Source: Desulfuribacillus stibiiarsenatis (GTDB lineage Bacteria > Bacillota > Bacilli > Desulfuribacillales > Desulfuribacillaceae). Taken from it: a stretch of DNA of 64,000 nucleotides. Both the position numbers and the translations under genes were made by a program. Position 1 is the first letter of the stretch. The number at the start of each line of letters is the position of its first letter. Below, in pieces: positions 8,541 to 17,116 of the stretch. The notes under the pieces were generated by a model. It was not told where the DNA came from. It was given only the letters and a program-made list of their open reading frames with translations, and made no database searches. The stretch covers positions 248,001-312,000 of the forward strand of contig NZ_MJAT01000001.1 in assembly GCF_001742305.1 (NCBI RefSeq), written 5' to 3'.

Positions 8541-9401
8541 ATGGCACTTACAAAAAAGGTTTTCGCAAAACCTATGACAGACATCATCACAGAAAGAATT
8601 TCTGTACGTACATATAATCCTAAGGGGCTCACGGAAACGGTAAGAAACGATTTGATAGAGTATGGCAAAACAATCATACCCCCTTTTCAGAGTAAGATTC
8701 GGTTTGAGATCATAGAAAATGACGGCATTGCTGACAGTACGAAAGGCAAAATTGGAACTTATGGAGTAATCAAAGGCTCTAAGTATTATATAGCAGCAGT
8801 TGTGGAGAATGGCGAGAAGAATTTAGAGGACATCGGTTATACACTCGAGCAGCTTATATTATATGCGACGTCAAAAGGACTCGGCACTTGCTGGCTTGGC
8901 GGGACATTTACGAAAAGTAGTTTTGAGCGAATGGTACAACTTAAGGAGCATGAAATACTACCGATTATAACGCCAGTGGGTTACCCAGCAGAGAATAAAA
9001 GCCTCATCGAACGAATGATGCGATATCTCGCTAATTCTAAAAACCGTAAGCCTTGGGAAGAACTGTTCTTCAACCAAGATGTTCAATCTCCATTAATCCA
9101 GGAGGAAGCATCGTCCTATAAAGATGTATTAGAGATGGTAAGGTTAGCACCTTCCGCATCGAATAAGCAGCCGTGGCGTGTTGTTAAGGTAGATAATCAA
9201 TGGCACTTCTACCTTGCGCATAATCGTACCTATAGCAAGGCAATGCGTTATAATCTACAACGGATTGATTTAGGGATTGCAATGTGCCATTTTGAATTAA
9301 CGGCATCCGAATTAGGATTACAGGGTTCGTGGCAAATACAATCGAATTATCCTTCTGTCAATTCTATGGATTGGGAGTATATTGCAACCTGGCAGGGTTA
9401 A
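8541..9401 (+). CDS. Nitroreductase-family flavoprotein
   Basis: A 286-residue protein of the FMN-dependent nitroreductase fold. The N-terminal ERISVRTYNP is the usual FMN-contacting arginine-serine region, GLGTCWLGGTF at about residue 113 is the central family motif, and a second half contains LAPSASNKQPWRV, a phosphate-binding element normally near the N-terminus. The size and order fit the larger TM1586-like nitroreductases, in which two half domains form one active unit. Family members reduce nitro compounds or act as flavin oxidoreductases with NAD(P)H; the substrate is not known. GGAGG lies eight bases before the ATG. Confidence 0.85.
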   Translation: MALTKKVFAKPMTDIITERISVRTYNPKGLTETVRNDLIEYGKTIIPPFQSKIRFEIIENDGIADSTKGKIGTYGVIKGSKYYIAAVVENGEKNLEDIGYTLEQLILYATSKGLGTCWLGGTFTKSSFERMVQLKEHEILPIITPVGYPAENKSLIERMMRYLANSKNRKPWEELFFNQDVQSPLIQEEASSYKDVLEMVRLAPSASNKQPWRVVKVDNQWHFYLAHNRTYSKAMRYNLQRIDLGIAMCHFELTASELGLQGSWQIQSNYPSVNSMDWEYIATWQG

Positions 9402-9440
9402 GATAATTTTATAAGGTAAAACCCTGGGGGAATGATAGTG

Positions 9441-10493
9441 ATGAAGAAAATCTTAGTGTTTTTTACAGGTGGGACGATTGGGAGTAAGCAAAGCGGAGAC
9501 ACCATTGATGTAGAATCTAGTACGGCACATATCATTGGTTTATATGAATCGTATTCGGACAAGGAACACGTAAACTTTACGGTTAAACAGAAGATAAACC
9601 TTCTGAGTGAGAATATTGTGCCTAAAGATTGGGAGTATATCATCCATGAGTTAAAAGTTGCCATCCAAGAAAATCAATACGATGGTGTCATTATCACCCA
9701 TGGAACGGATACTCTACCGTATTCCGTGGCGGCCGTTAGCTTTCTCTTCCATGACACGACGATTCCTATGGTGTTCATTGCAAGTAATGAACCTGTCGTT
9801 GATCATCATAGCGACGGATTTATTAACTTTAATGCTGCGGTTGATTTAATTGTTAACGATCCGATTCCTAGAGTTCTATTTATTTTCCAAAACACCAGGG
9901 GTAATATCCATGTGTTTTTAGGCACTAGAATTCAGCAATCGCTCACGTTTCAGCACTCGTTTGATAGTTTCGAACTGTTAATTTGGGGAGAAATGTGCAA
10001 TCGTCGTTTGCGCATGTATCATAAGCCATTGCCTGGCCAAGAAGAACAAATACATGATGTACAAATATTAAAGCCTTTACCGAAAAAGCTAGACATACAA
10101 CCTAGATTTGATGATCGAATTTTGTACATACAACCATATCCAGGACTAAGCTATGATATGCTTTCTTTCGGGAGTAAAAAGCCAAAGGCAATTATCCATG
10201 ATATGTATCATTCAAGCACCTCATCCATTCGTGAAAGCTACTCAGTGATTGACTTTATTAAGCGCTGCCAGCATGAGGGGATTGATGTTTTCCTTACATC
10301 CTTTGAAGATAGAGCTGCGTCTTATACCACAACTCACGAGATTTTGAAAAGTGGCGCTATTCCCGTTTACAACATGCTAAAAGAAACGAGCATTGTGAAG
10401 TTAATGTTAGCCTACGGAAACGGCTTAAGTGCTAAAGAAGTGATTCGGTTTATGAATGAACAGACGATTTATATAGAGCACTTACACAAATAA
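9441..10493 (+). CDS. L-asparaginase / glutaminase-family amidohydrolase
   Basis: A 350-residue asparaginase, which hydrolyses L-asparagine to aspartate and ammonia. The first catalytic threonine lies in FFTGGTIGS at residues 6-14; the second catalytic set is in THGTDTLPYS near residue 87. The lack of a signal peptide points to a cytoplasmic type I enzyme. I chose the ATG at 9441 because GGGGGA at 9426-9431 gives nine-base spacing; the ATG at 9432 is too close. A C-terminal domain with YHSSTSSI is as in other family members. A strong terminator follows at 10532. Confidence 0.88.
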   Translation: MKKILVFFTGGTIGSKQSGDTIDVESSTAHIIGLYESYSDKEHVNFTVKQKINLLSENIVPKDWEYIIHELKVAIQENQYDGVIITHGTDTLPYSVAAVSFLFHDTTIPMVFIASNEPVVDHHSDGFINFNAAVDLIVNDPIPRVLFIFQNTRGNIHVFLGTRIQQSLTFQHSFDSFELLIWGEMCNRRLRMYHKPLPGQEEQIHDVQILKPLPKKLDIQPRFDDRILYIQPYPGLSYDMLSFGSKKPKAIIHDMYHSSTSSIRESYSVIDFIKRCQHEGIDVFLTSFEDRAASYTTTHEILKSGAIPVYNMLKETSIVKLMLAYGNGLSAKEVIRFMNEQTIYIEHLHK

Positions 10494-10531
10494 TGTATCC
10501 AGTCGATTACAATTACATCACCAAAGTAAAG

Positions 10532-10558
10532 AAGTTTGCAGAGTCTGCAAACTTTTTT
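10532..10558 (+). terminator. Terminator after the asparaginase gene
   Basis: AAGTTTGCAGA pairs with TCTGCAAACTT in a near-perfect inverted repeat followed by TTTTT. Confidence 0.9.
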
Positions 10559-10707
10559 AGTATAGATTATCTATAGTGGGGAAAGCATATAATATCAGAG
10601 CAAGTCTATCGGTCATACGCGGAAATCTCTAACAATGGTTCACTGTAGTGCATATGATACAGTAAAAGATTCAGCTTCATTAGTTTTTACGAAGGGGAGT
10701 GTGTAAT

Positions 10708-10887
10708 TTGATTAAGACAGTGAGTATGGAAGACATTGAAAAAATCACAAGAGATTTAGAAAGTGAATTACGTGAAAAAGCAATCGAATATGACGTGAAT
10801 AATGAGACAGCAGTTGGGAAAAAATTCATTGCTGGACAAATCATTGGACTCAATTCAGCACTCCATAAAATAAAAAAACTATTATAA
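10708..10887 (+). CDS. Small helical protein of unknown function
   Basis: A 59-residue, charged, probably helical protein. The TTG at 10708 follows GAAGGGGAG (10691-10699) with eight-base spacing; the GTG at 10699 lies inside that site and is rejected. The sequence begins MIKTVSMEDIEKITRDL and ends in a lysine-rich LHKIKKLL. I recognise no family. It ends 12 bases before the convergent YibE/F gene with no clear terminator between them. A 150-base stretch upstream (10559-10707) holds no other gene. Confidence 0.6.
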   Translation: MIKTVSMEDIEKITRDLESELREKAIEYDVNNETAVGKKFIAGQIIGLNSALHKIKKLL

Positions 10888-10899
10888 TAAAAGCATTTT

Positions 10900-12045
10900 T
10901 TATTGGTTTTGGTGATCTTTCTCTAACGCATGATCAGATTTTGGTCTGAGTAGGAAACCAGATATAATAGCAGTAATCGGTATCGCGAAGATTAACCCAA
11001 TGCTACCAGACAAAGCTCTTACTAATTCTGTAGCTAGAAAATCCATATTCATCAGTTTAATAAAGGGTTGTTCATAAGCCATTAAAAGTAAAAATAATGG
11101 GATCGAGGCACCCGTATATGCTAAAATTAGCGTATTCGACATCGTGCCCATAATATCTTTTCCAACATTCATGCCTGAATTTATTAGCTCTTTGAAGCTA
11201 AGGTTCATGCTTTTTTTGTGTATTTCTTCCATAGCCGATGCAATGGAGATACTAACGTCCATAACAGCCCCTAGGGCACCGATAATAATACCAGCTAATA
11301 ATAAGCCGCGGAAATTAAATGTAATTTCTTGTGGGATATATAGTAGCATTTGTGCCTCTTCGCCAGATAAGCCCTTCAAGTTCGCTAACGAACTAATGAA
11401 AATAGACAGCAGCGCTGCAGTTGTTAGACCACCTAGTGTGCCTAAGCTTGCAGCTAACGTTTTCTTGGTGAAGCCACATACAATCAAGAAAGTTATAGTA
11501 GAGACAGCGAGTCCTGTAATCAAGGCTAGCGGCACAGGGCTATATCCCTGGAATAATAACGGCAGCATTACCTTTCCTATAATAAGTACGGTTAACCCAA
11601 GAGTAATGACAGATTTCACACCCTGCATACGACCAATGAGAATTAATAATAGAATGAAAGCAGCTACCAGTAGATATATATACCGATCGCGAATGAAATC
11701 CATCATGTGGGCCTGCATAACCCCGTCCTGTTCTTCTAAGAACATAAGAATACGATCCCCTTCTTTAACCCAAAGGTCATAGGCAGGATTGCCAAACATC
11801 ATATTTTCTGATTCAATAATCTTTCCTTTGTATGTGCCATCTAAGATTTCTACTTCAAACCTTTGCATGTCGGCCTTCATGCCACCACCATAGTCAAAGT
11901 TTCTCTTTTCCTCGATAATCTTAATAACTCTTCCCTTCACATGTTCAGTAGGTACTTCTAAATTCTCTACTGTTTGTCCCAAAACCGAAGTAGGGAGAAC
12001 TAGAAATGTAAGGATTAATACAATAGCTAGAAATCTATGGTTCAT
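10900..12045 (-). CDS. YibE/F-family membrane protein
   Basis: A 381-residue membrane protein. Residues 1-23 look like a signal or first membrane helix. An extracytoplasmic domain follows (to about residue 115, with KGRVIKIIEEK and a DGTYKGKIIESEN turn), then eight or so hydrophobic segments including GALGAVMDVSISIASAMEEI, which is characteristic of YibE/F proteins. The family has no firmly assigned function; some members sit beside ABC or metal systems. The start at 12045 is preferred to the ATG at 12057 because GGAGG lies five bases before it. The gene is single, with a terminator hairpin beyond its start serving the lut operon. Confidence 0.85.
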   Translation of the reverse strand: MNHRFLAIVLILTFLVLPTSVLGQTVENLEVPTEHVKGRVIKIIEEKRNFDYGGGMKADMQRFEVEILDGTYKGKIIESENMMFGNPAYDLWVKEGDRILMFLEEQDGVMQAHMMDFIRDRYIYLLVAAFILLLILIGRMQGVKSVITLGLTVLIIGKVMLPLLFQGYSPVPLALITGLAVSTITFLIVCGFTKKTLAASLGTLGGLTTAALLSIFISSLANLKGLSGEEAQMLLYIPQEITFNFRGLLLAGIIIGALGAVMDVSISIASAMEEIHKKSMNLSFKELINSGMNVGKDIMGTMSNTLILAYTGASIPLFLLLMAYEQPFIKLMNMDFLATELVRALSGSIGLIFAIPITAIISGFLLRPKSDHALEKDHQNQ

Positions 12046-12130
12046 GTTAACCTCCATGGAATTTTTAATGAGTGATTAATATCTAAAAGATTATATCATA
12101 GAAACATTGATATCTCACGTATTGAGTAAG

Positions 12131-12180
12131 AAAAAAACACTAGGTTTGATATGTCGTTACCAACATATCAAACCTAGTGT
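12131..12180 (-). terminator. Terminator of the lutABC operon
   Basis: A perfect 18-bp inverted repeat, 12137-12154 against 12163-12180, with an eight-base loop. On the minus strand it is followed by a run of seven T, so it ends transcripts coming from lutC. Confidence 0.93.
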
Positions 12181-12213
12181 GCTATTAGTTACTTCTAAGT
12201 TGTGAATGCGTAT

Positions 12214-12909
12214 TTAATCTTTTTCAATGATTACTGCTATTTTACTCGGTCCGTGGACGCCAATGCTTAAGTCCATTTCTATATCAGCGCTTCGGCTAGG
12301 GCCAGTAATGAAGTTCACAGAAGAAGGTAACGCATTCGAGTTCGCTAAGTCAATAAATACTTGGGATGTGTGTTTTACGAATTGACTTGTCTTGACTATC
12401 GCAATGTGCAAGTTAGGCATAAGGCTAATGCTTCTTTCTTTGCCGATGCCAGCTTCTAAGACGATGGAACCTGTTTCTGCAACGGCATATTTTGCACCTG
12501 TGATGCCTGTATCTGCATCCTTAGCAAAGAGTTTATAAGCAACGGTAGAATCTTCACTGGTCATCAATTCATACCCGTATTGCCCTAAGTTTTTTATTGG
12601 ATATGCCTTAAGCGTTGGATCACTCCAGCTAATGATTTTTTTTGCGTTCGTTTCCTTTAATAGTTCAAGTAGGTGCTGGAACGTTTCCTCAGGAGAATTG
12701 CTTATCTTGACAATGCCACTTAACGCTTCCAGCTCATTCTTGAATTTATCAACTAGCGCTTCCGCAGTATCACCAATTTCAGCATAGGTAATCGCGTAAT
12801 GACGACGTATTTCTGCTATGTCTTTCAATGCTTCAGTTTTTTCTGTTTTCGGGATTCTTGCAATGCGTTCTGTGACATGACGGAGGAAGTTCTGTTTAGT
12901 AGTCGCCAT
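12214..12909 (-). CDS. lutC: Lactate utilization protein C (LUD domain)
   Basis: A 231-residue LUD-domain protein, the third component of the LutABC L-lactate oxidising complex. Typical features are the central GITGAKYAVAETGSIVLE region and the C-terminal FITGPSRSADIEMDLSIGVHGP, which is nearly universal in LutC. The complex oxidises L-lactate to pyruvate in the cytoplasm and passes electrons on through LutA and LutB clusters. Its ATG overlaps the stop of lutB (TAATG), showing coupling. A strong terminator follows the gene. Confidence 0.93.
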   Translation of the reverse strand: MATTKQNFLRHVTERIARIPKTEKTEALKDIAEIRRHYAITYAEIGDTAEALVDKFKNELEALSGIVKISNSPEETFQHLLELLKETNAKKIISWSDPTLKAYPIKNLGQYGYELMTSEDSTVAYKLFAKDADTGITGAKYAVAETGSIVLEAGIGKERSISLMPNLHIAIVKTSQFVKHTSQVFIDLANSNALPSSVNFITGPSRSADIEMDLSIGVHGPSKIAVIIEKD

Positions 12910-14315
12910 TAGTTGTCACCTCGTTTCAATTCTCTCCAACGCTCATGGAAGGATTTTTTAGCTAACGCTGGGAAATCTCTGGTTTTCGTCCATTCTGATA
13001 TTGGTGCAGGTAATCCACCACGGATTTTTCCATCTCGTACCCATGGAATCTGTGCTTTACGACCAACTTTCTTTAGTAATGCATATTGCGTTTGGCTAGA
13101 AAAGGCCCGTGCATACATACCGAACGCCATTTTTTCGGCTGCATTGCCGCTGTATTTGACTTTATCTTTCCTTAACTCTAGAAGCTTTTCATGTAAAGGA
13201 ATCTTCACAGGACAAGCATCCCAACAAGCAGCACATAAGCTTGACGCATAAGGAAGCTCTCCCCATTTCTCAAGTCCATCAAGAAGTGGTGTAATGACGG
13301 CTCCAATTGGTCCTGGATACACCCATCCATATGCATGCCCGCCAATTTGACGATAGACAGGGCACACATTGAGACAAGACCCGCAACGAATACAATTGAG
13401 AACTTCTTGATATTTGCTGCCTAGGATACGGGATCGTCCGTTATCGACAATCACGACATGGAGTTCTTTCGCGCCATCCGCCTCATTTTGCTTGCGCGGA
13501 CCATTGAGCACAGATACATAGGTAGTGATTTTCTGGCCAGTTGCGCTTCTTGGAAGCAAGTTCAACATTGTATCAAGTTCGATGAAGGAAGGGAGAATCC
13601 GCTCCATACCCATGATGACAATTTGTGTATCTGGTAGGCTGTTCACCATACGACCATTTCCTTCATTGGTGAATAGCACGACAGAACCTGTTTCTGCAAT
13701 CGCGAAGTTACAGCCTGTTATCCCCACTTCCGCATCTAAGAATTTCTGACGCAATACTTTGCGTGCAAAAGCGGTAAGAGCTGGCGTTTCTGCAGGTAAC
13801 CGTTCGCCAGCGACCTCGGAGAACAAGTCAGAAACAGATTCCCTTGTGTGGTGAATGGCTGGAACAATAATATGGGAAGGTGTTTGGTTGGCTAGTTGAA
13901 TAATATATTCCCCTAAGTCCGTCTCAACAACTTCTATATCGTCCTTCTCGAGGTGGTGATTTAAATGCAGTTCTTCCGACACCATCGACTTTGATTTTAC
14001 AACTGATTTCGCAGACTTGTCTTTGCAAATTCGATGAATGTGAGCGACAGCTTCTTCTGCTGTTAACGCCCAGTGTACATTACCGCCATTCTCTTCTACT
14101 TTATTGGTGAATGTTTCTAAGTACTGATCTAAATGTAGAATTGTATGACTTCGAATCGCTTGAGCACGCTCACGCCATTCTTGGAAATCGACTAAAGTTT
14201 TTAATTGATTCACTCTTCCGGTGCGTAATCGGTTGGTTGCACGTTTTACAGCACCTCGAAGGAAGTCGTCCTGTAAGGCTTCACTGACTCGATCATGAAA
14301 ATCCGACTTTGTCAT
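12909..14315 (-). CDS. lutB: Lactate utilization iron-sulfur protein B
   Basis: A 468-residue protein with an N-terminal LUD-type domain (GITGCNFAIAETGSVVL at about residue 200) and a C-terminal ferredoxin domain. The latter has CIRCGSCLNVCPVYR near residue 310 and SLCAACWDACPVKIPLHEKLL near residue 360, giving two [4Fe-4S] clusters. It overlaps lutA by four bases (ATGA) and abuts lutC, forming one translationally coupled operon. Length and domain order match Bacillus LutB. Confidence 0.94.
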   Translation of the reverse strand: MTKSDFHDRVSEALQDDFLRGAVKRATNRLRTGRVNQLKTLVDFQEWRERAQAIRSHTILHLDQYLETFTNKVEENGGNVHWALTAEEAVAHIHRICKDKSAKSVVKSKSMVSEELHLNHHLEKDDIEVVETDLGEYIIQLANQTPSHIIVPAIHHTRESVSDLFSEVAGERLPAETPALTAFARKVLRQKFLDAEVGITGCNFAIAETGSVVLFTNEGNGRMVNSLPDTQIVIMGMERILPSFIELDTMLNLLPRSATGQKITTYVSVLNGPRKQNEADGAKELHVVIVDNGRSRILGSKYQEVLNCIRCGSCLNVCPVYRQIGGHAYGWVYPGPIGAVITPLLDGLEKWGELPYASSLCAACWDACPVKIPLHEKLLELRKDKVKYSGNAAEKMAFGMYARAFSSQTQYALLKKVGRKAQIPWVRDGKIRGGLPAPISEWTKTRDFPALAKKSFHERWRELKRGDN

Positions 14316-15046
14316 CCTCTTAGCCCCCTATCTAATAATTCCGCGACATGCATCGTTTCGATTTTGTATCCTTTGCGACTCAGGCCACCACTGATGTTCA
14401 TCAAGCAGCTTAAGTCCGAGCCAACTAAGATGTCAGCACCGGTGCTCATGACGTTCTCAATTTTCTCGTTAAGCATGGCATTGGAGATATCCGCCATCTT
14501 GACCGAGAAAGTCCCACCGAAGCCACAGCAGTCCTGATTTTCTGGTAATTCAATGTATTCGATACCTTCTATATTAGTAATTAAATCGATTGGAGCGTCT
14601 TTCACTCGTAATAGTCGAGACATGTGACAGGAATGGTGATACGTAACTTTTGCTTTATATTTGGCGCCAACATTCTTAACCCCAAGAACCTTTACAAAGA
14701 ATTCAGAGAATTCATATAAGCGACTAGCAAAATCCTTGGCCATCGCTAAGTGCTTAGGGTCGTTCTTGAATAATATCGGGTAATTATCTCGGACCATCGC
14801 AGTGCAAGATCCGGAAGGACTTATCACATAATCTGTATCTTCGAACGCGTATAACAATTCCTTCGCAACCTTTGCAGACTCGTCTACATAACCTGAATTA
14901 AACGATGGTTGACCACAACAGATTTGATCCTTCGGAAAATCTACTCGTAAACCTTGCCTTCTTAGCAACCTGTAAGCACTTTCAGCAGCTTGTGGAAAAA
15001 ACATGTCGGCTACGCAAGTTGCAAACAAAGAAACCTTTTTGCTCAA
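14312..15046 (-). CDS. lutA: Lactate utilization protein A (CCG domain)
   Basis: A 244-residue protein with the two cysteine-rich CCG domains of the LutA/GlpC/HdrB type: CCGQPSFNSGY near residue 43 and CCGFGGTFSVK near residue 172, with further cysteines in YHHSCHM. It starts at a TTG (15044-15046) preceded by GGGAGTGG. It is the first gene of lutABC. The 256 bases upstream are shared with the divergent symporter unit, so lactate use and solute import could be co-regulated; a LutR-type regulator is not in the window. Confidence 0.93.
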   Translation of the reverse strand: MSKKVSLFATCVADMFFPQAAESAYRLLRRQGLRVDFPKDQICCGQPSFNSGYVDESAKVAKELLYAFEDTDYVISPSGSCTAMVRDNYPILFKNDPKHLAMAKDFASRLYEFSEFFVKVLGVKNVGAKYKAKVTYHHSCHMSRLLRVKDAPIDLITNIEGIEYIELPENQDCCGFGGTFSVKMADISNAMLNEKIENVMSTGADILVGSDLSCLMNISGGLSRKGYKIETMHVAELLDRGLRG

Positions 15047-15168
15047 CTGTAACCACTCCCTCGGATAATTTCTATTTTACTTTCTCCAATACTATGGAAG
15101 CATATGCTAATTCCAATAAAACACAAGGTGGAAAATGATGGATTTTAAAAACTGCAAAAAAAGCACTC

Positions 15169-15197
15169 TTTCATATTAACGCATTAAGGTGTATAAT
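15169..15197 (+). promoter_or_regulatory. Candidate sigma-A promoter for the symporter unit
   Basis: TTTCAT (15169-15174), 17 bases, TATAAT (15192-15197). The -10 is perfect and the -35 weak. It points toward the small peptide gene at 15303, leaving a leader of about 95 bases. Confidence 0.5.
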
Positions 15198-15302
15198 TTT
15201 TCAGTAGTGAATGATGCTTGCGACACATATATCTTAGAACATACAGCAATAGATGTCATGGGAGAGCATTGTTAGTTTAAAGAAAATATAGGGGGGAACT
15301 GC

Positions 15303-15416
15303 ATGGAGTATTCATTAACAGCAGCAACTTGGTTTTGGTTTCTCGTGCCAATGCCGCTCATGATCGTGTGGGCGATTTGGACATATTTCCGCGAAACAGG
15401 AGGTGAGAAATCGTGA
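15303..15416 (+). CDS. Symporter small accessory membrane peptide
   Basis: A 37-residue peptide with one membrane helix, rich in Trp and Phe (TWFWFLVP, MIVWAIWTYF). GGGGGG lies just before its ATG. Its TGA stop overlaps the GTG start of the symporter by four bases, so the two are translationally coupled. Short single-helix proteins encoded directly before sodium:solute symporters are known in Bacillales and clostridia and are thought to help the transporter. Too short for many gene callers, it is supported by start, coupling and composition. Confidence 0.85.
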   Translation: MEYSLTAATWFWFLVPMPLMIVWAIWTYFRETGGEKS

Positions 15417-16918
15417 CAGCGACTTATACCACGTTTATATTATACTTAGTTGTCATGCTGGGAATCGGTGTGTACACCTACCGTATGACGAATGACCTCT
15501 CAGATTATGTGTTAGGTGGGCGTAAACTCAATAGCTGGGTAGCAGCATTGTCGGCTCAAGCCAGTGATATGAGTGGTTGGTTACTATTGGGGTTACCAGG
15601 GGCAGCTTATGCATCAGGTATGGGATTATGGAGCATTTGGATAGCGATTGGTCTTGCTGTAGGAACTATGGCAAACTGGCAATATGTTGCGAAGCCATTA
15701 CGTCGTTATACACAGCTTGCAGGGGAGTCCTTAACAATCTCCGAGTTTTTCGAGAACCGTTTTAAAGACAAGTCACATTTATTACGCGTAGTATCTGCAA
15801 TTTTTATTTTGGTATTTTTCTTATTTTATACAGCTTCAGGATTAGTAGCAGGTGGAGTATTATTCGAATCAGTATTTGGCATTGAGTATACAACAGCTCT
15901 ATTAGTTGGTGCTGTCGTTATTATCTCTTACACCTTCTTAGGTGGTTTCATTGCTGTAAGTTGGACAGATTTGTTCCAAGGAACTATCATGTTTATTGCA
16001 TTATTGATCACACCGATATTTGCGATTCAATATATGGGTGGTCTAGAAGCATTATTTACGAAGATTGGAACTATTAATACGGACTTATTAGATATCAATG
16101 CCAACGTAGCATATGACGCAACTGCTGCACTGCCGTGGAGCTCTGCAGGCTCGTTAACTTTGATTGGAATTATTTCGGCTGCTGCATGGGGGCTTGGCTA
16201 CTTCGGACAGCCACATATCTTGACTCGTTTTATGGCGATTCGTTCTGCGCAGCAAGTACCGAAAGCTCGTTTGATTTCAATAATTTGGGTAGTATTGTCG
16301 TTATATGGTGCAATTATTGTTGGTTTTGTAGGGATTGCGCTTTTCGCAGATCAACCGTTAGCAAACCCAGAGACAGTATTTATTGATTTAGTTCAGAAAA
16401 TGTTTAATCCTTGGGTTGCTGGGTTCTTATTGGCAGCGATATTAGCAGCAATCATGAGTACGATTGACTCTCAACTGTTAGTATCTTCTAGTGCTTTGAC
16501 AGAAGACTTTTACCGTACATTCTTCCGCAAGGATGCATCACAAACAGAGTTAGTATGGGTTGGTCGTGGGGCGGTAATTTTAATTGCAGTGATTGCAGTG
16601 ATGCTGGCATGGACAAAAGGTAGTGTCCTACAGTTGGTTGCATATGCATGGGCAGGTTTTGGAGCGGCATTTGGTCCTGCGATTATTTTCTCATTATTCT
16701 GGAAGCGTATGACGCGCAATGGAGCTTTATTCGGTATGATAGTTGGTGGCCTTACGGTTATTCTATGGAAATACACGGGATCAGCAATCTATGAAATCGT
16801 ACCAGGTTTCTTATTTGCCTCAATTGCAATAGTCGTTATTAGTTTACTAGATAAAGAGCCATCAGCAGAAATTCAAGAAGAATTTGCTAGGGCACATAAG
16901 CCTTTGGCAGACGAATAA
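15413..16918 (+). CDS. putP: Sodium/proline-type symporter (SSS family)
   Basis: A 501-residue transporter with about 13 hydrophobic segments. ASDMSGWLLLGLPGAAYASG near residue 50 is the sodium and substrate site region of PutP, and GYFGQPHILTRFMAI near residue 262 is also PutP-specific. The best reading is Na+-coupled proline uptake, although related symporters carry other substrates and the divergent lut operon makes a carboxylate conceivable. The GTG start overlaps the accessory peptide. A terminator with a long T-run follows. Confidence 0.85.
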   Translation: MTATYTTFILYLVVMLGIGVYTYRMTNDLSDYVLGGRKLNSWVAALSAQASDMSGWLLLGLPGAAYASGMGLWSIWIAIGLAVGTMANWQYVAKPLRRYTQLAGESLTISEFFENRFKDKSHLLRVVSAIFILVFFLFYTASGLVAGGVLFESVFGIEYTTALLVGAVVIISYTFLGGFIAVSWTDLFQGTIMFIALLITPIFAIQYMGGLEALFTKIGTINTDLLDINANVAYDATAALPWSSAGSLTLIGIISAAAWGLGYFGQPHILTRFMAIRSAQQVPKARLISIIWVVLSLYGAIIVGFVGIALFADQPLANPETVFIDLVQKMFNPWVAGFLLAAILAAIMSTIDSQLLVSSSALTEDFYRTFFRKDASQTELVWVGRGAVILIAVIAVMLAWTKGSVLQLVAYAWAGFGAAFGPAIIFSLFWKRMTRNGALFGMIVGGLTVILWKYTGSAIYEIVPGFLFASIAIVVISLLDKEPSAEIQEEFARAHKPLADE

Positions 16919-16992
16919 AGAAGTGTTTCGCCTCTATCCAGTAATTAGGATATTGGTGTAAGCAATGGATGAAAAAAGTAGCAAATCAAGAG

Positions 16993-17023
16993 AAAAAAGC
17001 AGGTCCATATAGCCTGCTTTTTT
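16993..17023 (+). terminator. Terminator after the symporter gene
   Basis: AAAAAAGCAGG (16993-17003) pairs with CCTGCTTTTTT (17013-17023) across a nine-base loop. It may work in both directions. Confidence 0.9.
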
Positions 17024-17052
17024 GTATGCCGATATATAAGACTTTCGCACCT

Positions 17053-17102
17053 TGCCACAATATATTGAGTGTGATATCTTGAAATAGCACAAATTGTAGT
17101 GT
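17053..17102 (+). promoter_or_regulatory. NrdR box pair overlapping the nrdD promoter
   Basis: Two 16-bp sites fit the NrdR consensus (acaCwAtATaTwGtgt): CCACAATATATTGAGT at 17055-17070 and GCACAAATTGTAGTGT at 17087-17102. They are 32 bp apart start to start, about three helical turns, as is typical for NrdR pairs. A promoter TTGCCA (17053-17058), 16 bases, TATCTT (17075-17080) overlaps the first box, so binding would block transcription. NrdR is the ATP/dATP-sensing repressor of ribonucleotide reductase genes. Confidence 0.8.
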
Positions 17103-17116
17103 TGGGGGAGATACAT

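Noticed and set aside
11144-11782. Long open frame on the plus strand opposite the YibE/F gene
   Set aside because: It is antisense to a well-supported membrane protein, lacks a ribosome binding site and matches no family.
13525-13749. Open frame antisense to lutB
   Set aside because: Shadow of a conserved gene with no ribosome binding site.
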